Positions 6,163 through 7,291 of a stretch of 7,291 bases of DNA are shown in pieces. Under the pieces are notes generated by a model that saw nothing but the letters and a program-made list of their open reading frames with translations, was not told the DNA's origin and did no database searches. Both the position numbers and the translations under genes were made by a program. Positions within the stretch are counted from its first letter, which is position 1. The number at the start of each line of letters is the position of its first letter. Origin of the DNA: Deltaproteobacteria bacterium (GTDB lineage Bacteria > Desulfobacterota_B > Binatia > UBA9968); NCBI GenBank assembly GCA_030620935.1, contig JAUXIP010000103.1, positions 1 through 7,291 of the forward strand. Reading direction: 5' to 3'.

Positions 6163-6936
6163 TCACCGCTTGGTAATATTGGGCTCTTTACCCAGATAGT
6201 GTAGCTCCACTTCTCCTTTCACCAGCTTTTCTTCCGCCTCTTGAATCCTCTCGATAGTCCCCAGATCCTGGCAATATCCCTCGAAAGGAAAGCCGTACAA
6301 CGTTTCCCCGTGAATCAACATCCTCGGATAGGTTGTTCGAGTAATACCGAATGCGGCAGTGGTTTCCTGTTGCAAATACTCGAAGATCCTCGGCTCCAGG
6401 ATCTGGACTCCGGTGAACATGAGTTTTGTGAGTGTGCCGGCGGCTCCACTCGTCGGACCCTTGTGGGCGAGAAATTTTTGAATCCTCAAATTGTCAGAAA
6501 TCTCGATTGCGCCGTAGCGATCGGCATCTGGATCCGGACGCAGAACGAGAGTCGCTGTCGCACTATGCCGTTGATGTTCCGCAAGCAGCGCCGCCAGAGG
6601 AAGATCGATGATCACGTCACTATTGATGACGATGAAAGAATCGTCTTCCAGAAAAGACTTGGCTTGCAAAAGCCCGCCGCCTGTATCGAGAAGTCGCTCT
6701 TCCCTGGAGTAAATGATTTTGAGCCCCAGTTTTTCCCCGTCTTGCAGGTACTCTTCGATCTTCTCTCCCAAATAGTGCAGGTTAATAATGATTTCTCTGA
6801 CCCCGTAGTGTCGGAGGAGAAGGAGAGGATATTCGATCATCGGCCGGCCGGCGACAAGCACTAAGGCCTTGGGCAGCTTCTCGGTTAGCGGGCGCAGGCG
6901 CTGACCTTGCCCCGCGGCAAAAACCATCGCTTTCAC
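6163..6936 (-). CDS. Sugar-1-phosphate nucleotidyltransferase (MurU/NTP_transferase family)
   Basis: Cytoplasmic enzyme joining a nucleotide to a sugar-1-phosphate, 257 residues, starting at a GTG. The start is supported by GGGAAG 6 nt upstream and by the first beta strand MKAMVFAAG beginning at residue 1. Family motifs: AAGQGQRLRPLTEKLPKAL (7-25), the nucleotide-binding loop with the conserved Arg and K23; DTGGGL (84-89); NSDVI (105-109) with metal-binding D107; FTGVQIL (174-180); and YCQDLGTIERI (221-231) with D224 as second metal ligand. There is no C-terminal acyltransferase or phosphatase domain, and the short size resembles MurU (MurNAc-1-phosphate uridylyltransferase) and small heptose- or mannose-1-phosphate nucleotidyltransferases. 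AnmK in the same window favours a MurU-like role, but the usual partner AmgK is not adjacent on either side, so substrate is unproven. It is convergent with the PhoD-like gene. Confidence 0.9.
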   Translation of the reverse strand: MKAMVFAAGQGQRLRPLTEKLPKALVLVAGRPMIEYPLLLLRHYGVREIIINLHYLGEKIEEYLQDGEKLGLKIIYSREERLLDTGGGLLQAKSFLEDDSFIVINSDVIIDLPLAALLAEHQRHSATATLVLRPDPDADRYGAIEISDNLRIQKFLAHKGPTSGAAGTLTKLMFTGVQILEPRIFEYLQQETTAAFGITRTTYPRMLIHGETLYGFPFEGYCQDLGTIERIQEAEEKLVKGEVELHYLGKEPNITKR

Positions 6937-6937
6937 T

Positions 6938-7006
6938 ATAGACTTCCCAATTTGAGGAGACCCCCCTCTCCCTTCGCTTCAGCTGTCTCGTCGGCGGGAA
7001 GTCTAT
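6938..7006 (-). promoter_or_regulatory. Inverted repeat covering the ribosome site of the nucleotidyltransferase gene
   Basis: ATAGACTTCCC (6938-6948) and GGGAAGTCTAT (6996-7006) are a perfect 11-bp inverted repeat with a 47-nt loop. On the minus-strand transcript the gene-proximal arm contains GGGAAG (6943-6948), the likely Shine-Dalgarno 6 nt before the GTG. Pairing of the arms would hide this site, so the structure could control translation. No matching target duplication flanks the repeat, which argues against an inserted element. Confidence 0.4.
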
Positions 7007-7291
7007 TCTGCTTGCCTCGGGCAGCATCGAAACTCGCTTCGCTCAGACATCGATGCTGCTGATCCTCGGCTTCGCAGAGACTTCCAGCGCCTCCGAGCCA
7101 ATTCCGCTCCGGGAAAGGGAGGTCTCCCTTGAGAGCGGGCTGAGTGGGCTCCCTGAGCGGAACATGGACGAAGCAGCGGGGGTACCCACCGAGGGCTTGC
7201 GCAGGATGAAAGCCGGAACTGACCGAAGGGAATTCCGGAAGGTTCGTCCAAGCAAGTCCCGGAAGGGTCGCTGCGGGAGGCCGTGGAGCGA
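7007..7291. other. Gene-poor stretch with several perfect inverted repeats
   Basis: No recognisable gene. Visible structure: GCAGCATCGA (7021-7030) inverse to TCGATGCTGC (7050-7059) with a 19-nt loop; CCGCTC (7104-7109) to GAGCGG (7133-7138) enclosing AAGGGA (7115-7120) and TCCCTT (7125-7130); CCGGAA (7213-7218) to TTCCGG (7233-7238). CCTCGG occurs on both sides of the first hairpin (7015-7020, 7064-7069). I compared it by eye with RNase P RNA, tmRNA, SRP RNA, 6S RNA, group II intron domain V and cobalamin riboswitch signatures and found none. It may be an untranslated leader, a structured RNA, or repeat debris. A plus-strand frame is open from 6942 to the edge but has no family features. Confidence 0.4.

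Noticed and set aside
7003..7255. Two overlapping minus-strand frames of 82 and 70 codons upstream of the nucleotidyltransferase
   Set aside because: Overlapping in different frames, no recognisable motif and no start signals; they look like chance open frames in GC-rich DNA.
6942..7291. Plus-strand frame open to the right edge, with an ATG at 7053
   Set aside because: No ribosome site, low-complexity Arg/Ser-rich translation, no family motif, and the DNA is dominated by inverted repeats; a partial gene cannot be excluded but is not supported.
1..7291. CRISPR array, tRNA or rRNA genes
   Set aside because: No regularly spaced repeats with unique spacers and no tRNA or rRNA signature sequences were seen; the only tandem repeat (2824-2881) has no spacers.

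Overview
The window holds six protein genes of a Gram-negative bacterium: two on the minus strand at the left (ubiA, ubiD), three on the plus strand in the middle (a ZIP metal transporter, anmK, and a PhoD-like lipoprotein), and one on the minus strand at the right (a sugar-1-phosphate nucleotidyltransferase). A Gram-negative cell is inferred from anhydro-MurNAc kinase, which salvages muropeptide sugars, and from a predicted secreted lipoprotein. A UbiA enzyme with the NRxxDxxxDxxNPRT signature beside a UbiD decarboxylase points to quinone, probably menaquinone, synthesis. Together these suggest an environmental Desulfobacterota/NC10-like lineage, but the phylum is a guess that the sequence does not settle.

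Layout. 1-2314 (minus): ubiD followed by ubiA, which runs off the left edge with about 20 residues missing. The 66 bp between them carry short direct and inverted repeats. 2315-2541: divergent intergenic region containing a small terminal-inverted-repeat element. 2542-4527 (plus): ZIP transporter and anmK, only a few bases apart and probably co-transcribed. The ZIP gene carries an in-frame 24-bp tandem repeat in a cytoplasmic loop. 4528-4641: short gap with a 15-bp palindrome. 4642-5901 (plus): PhoD-like metallophosphatase lipoprotein. 5902-6162: convergent gap filled almost entirely by a second, larger copy of the inverted-repeat element. 6163-6936 (minus): nucleotidyltransferase. 6937-7291: no convincing gene, but several perfect inverted repeats.

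The most notable result is a pair of related non-coding elements (about 62 and 229 bp between the target repeats). They share both termini in opposite orientation, and each is bounded by its own 4-bp direct repeat (TCAA in one, TGAA in the other). This is the structure expected of MITE-like mobile elements, with the small copy looking like an internally deleted version of the large one. The large copy landed exactly on the stop codon of the PhoD-like gene and the duplication preserved that stop. A second repeat type, CCCTTCGA..CTCAGG, occurs inside the large element and also as three in-frame units inside the ZIP transporter gene.

Functionally, ubiD and ubiA would carry out adjacent quinone-synthesis steps (prenylation and decarboxylation of an aromatic acid). 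AnmK and the MurU-like nucleotidyltransferase could both serve peptidoglycan sugar recycling, although the bridging kinase and phosphatase of that route are not in this window.
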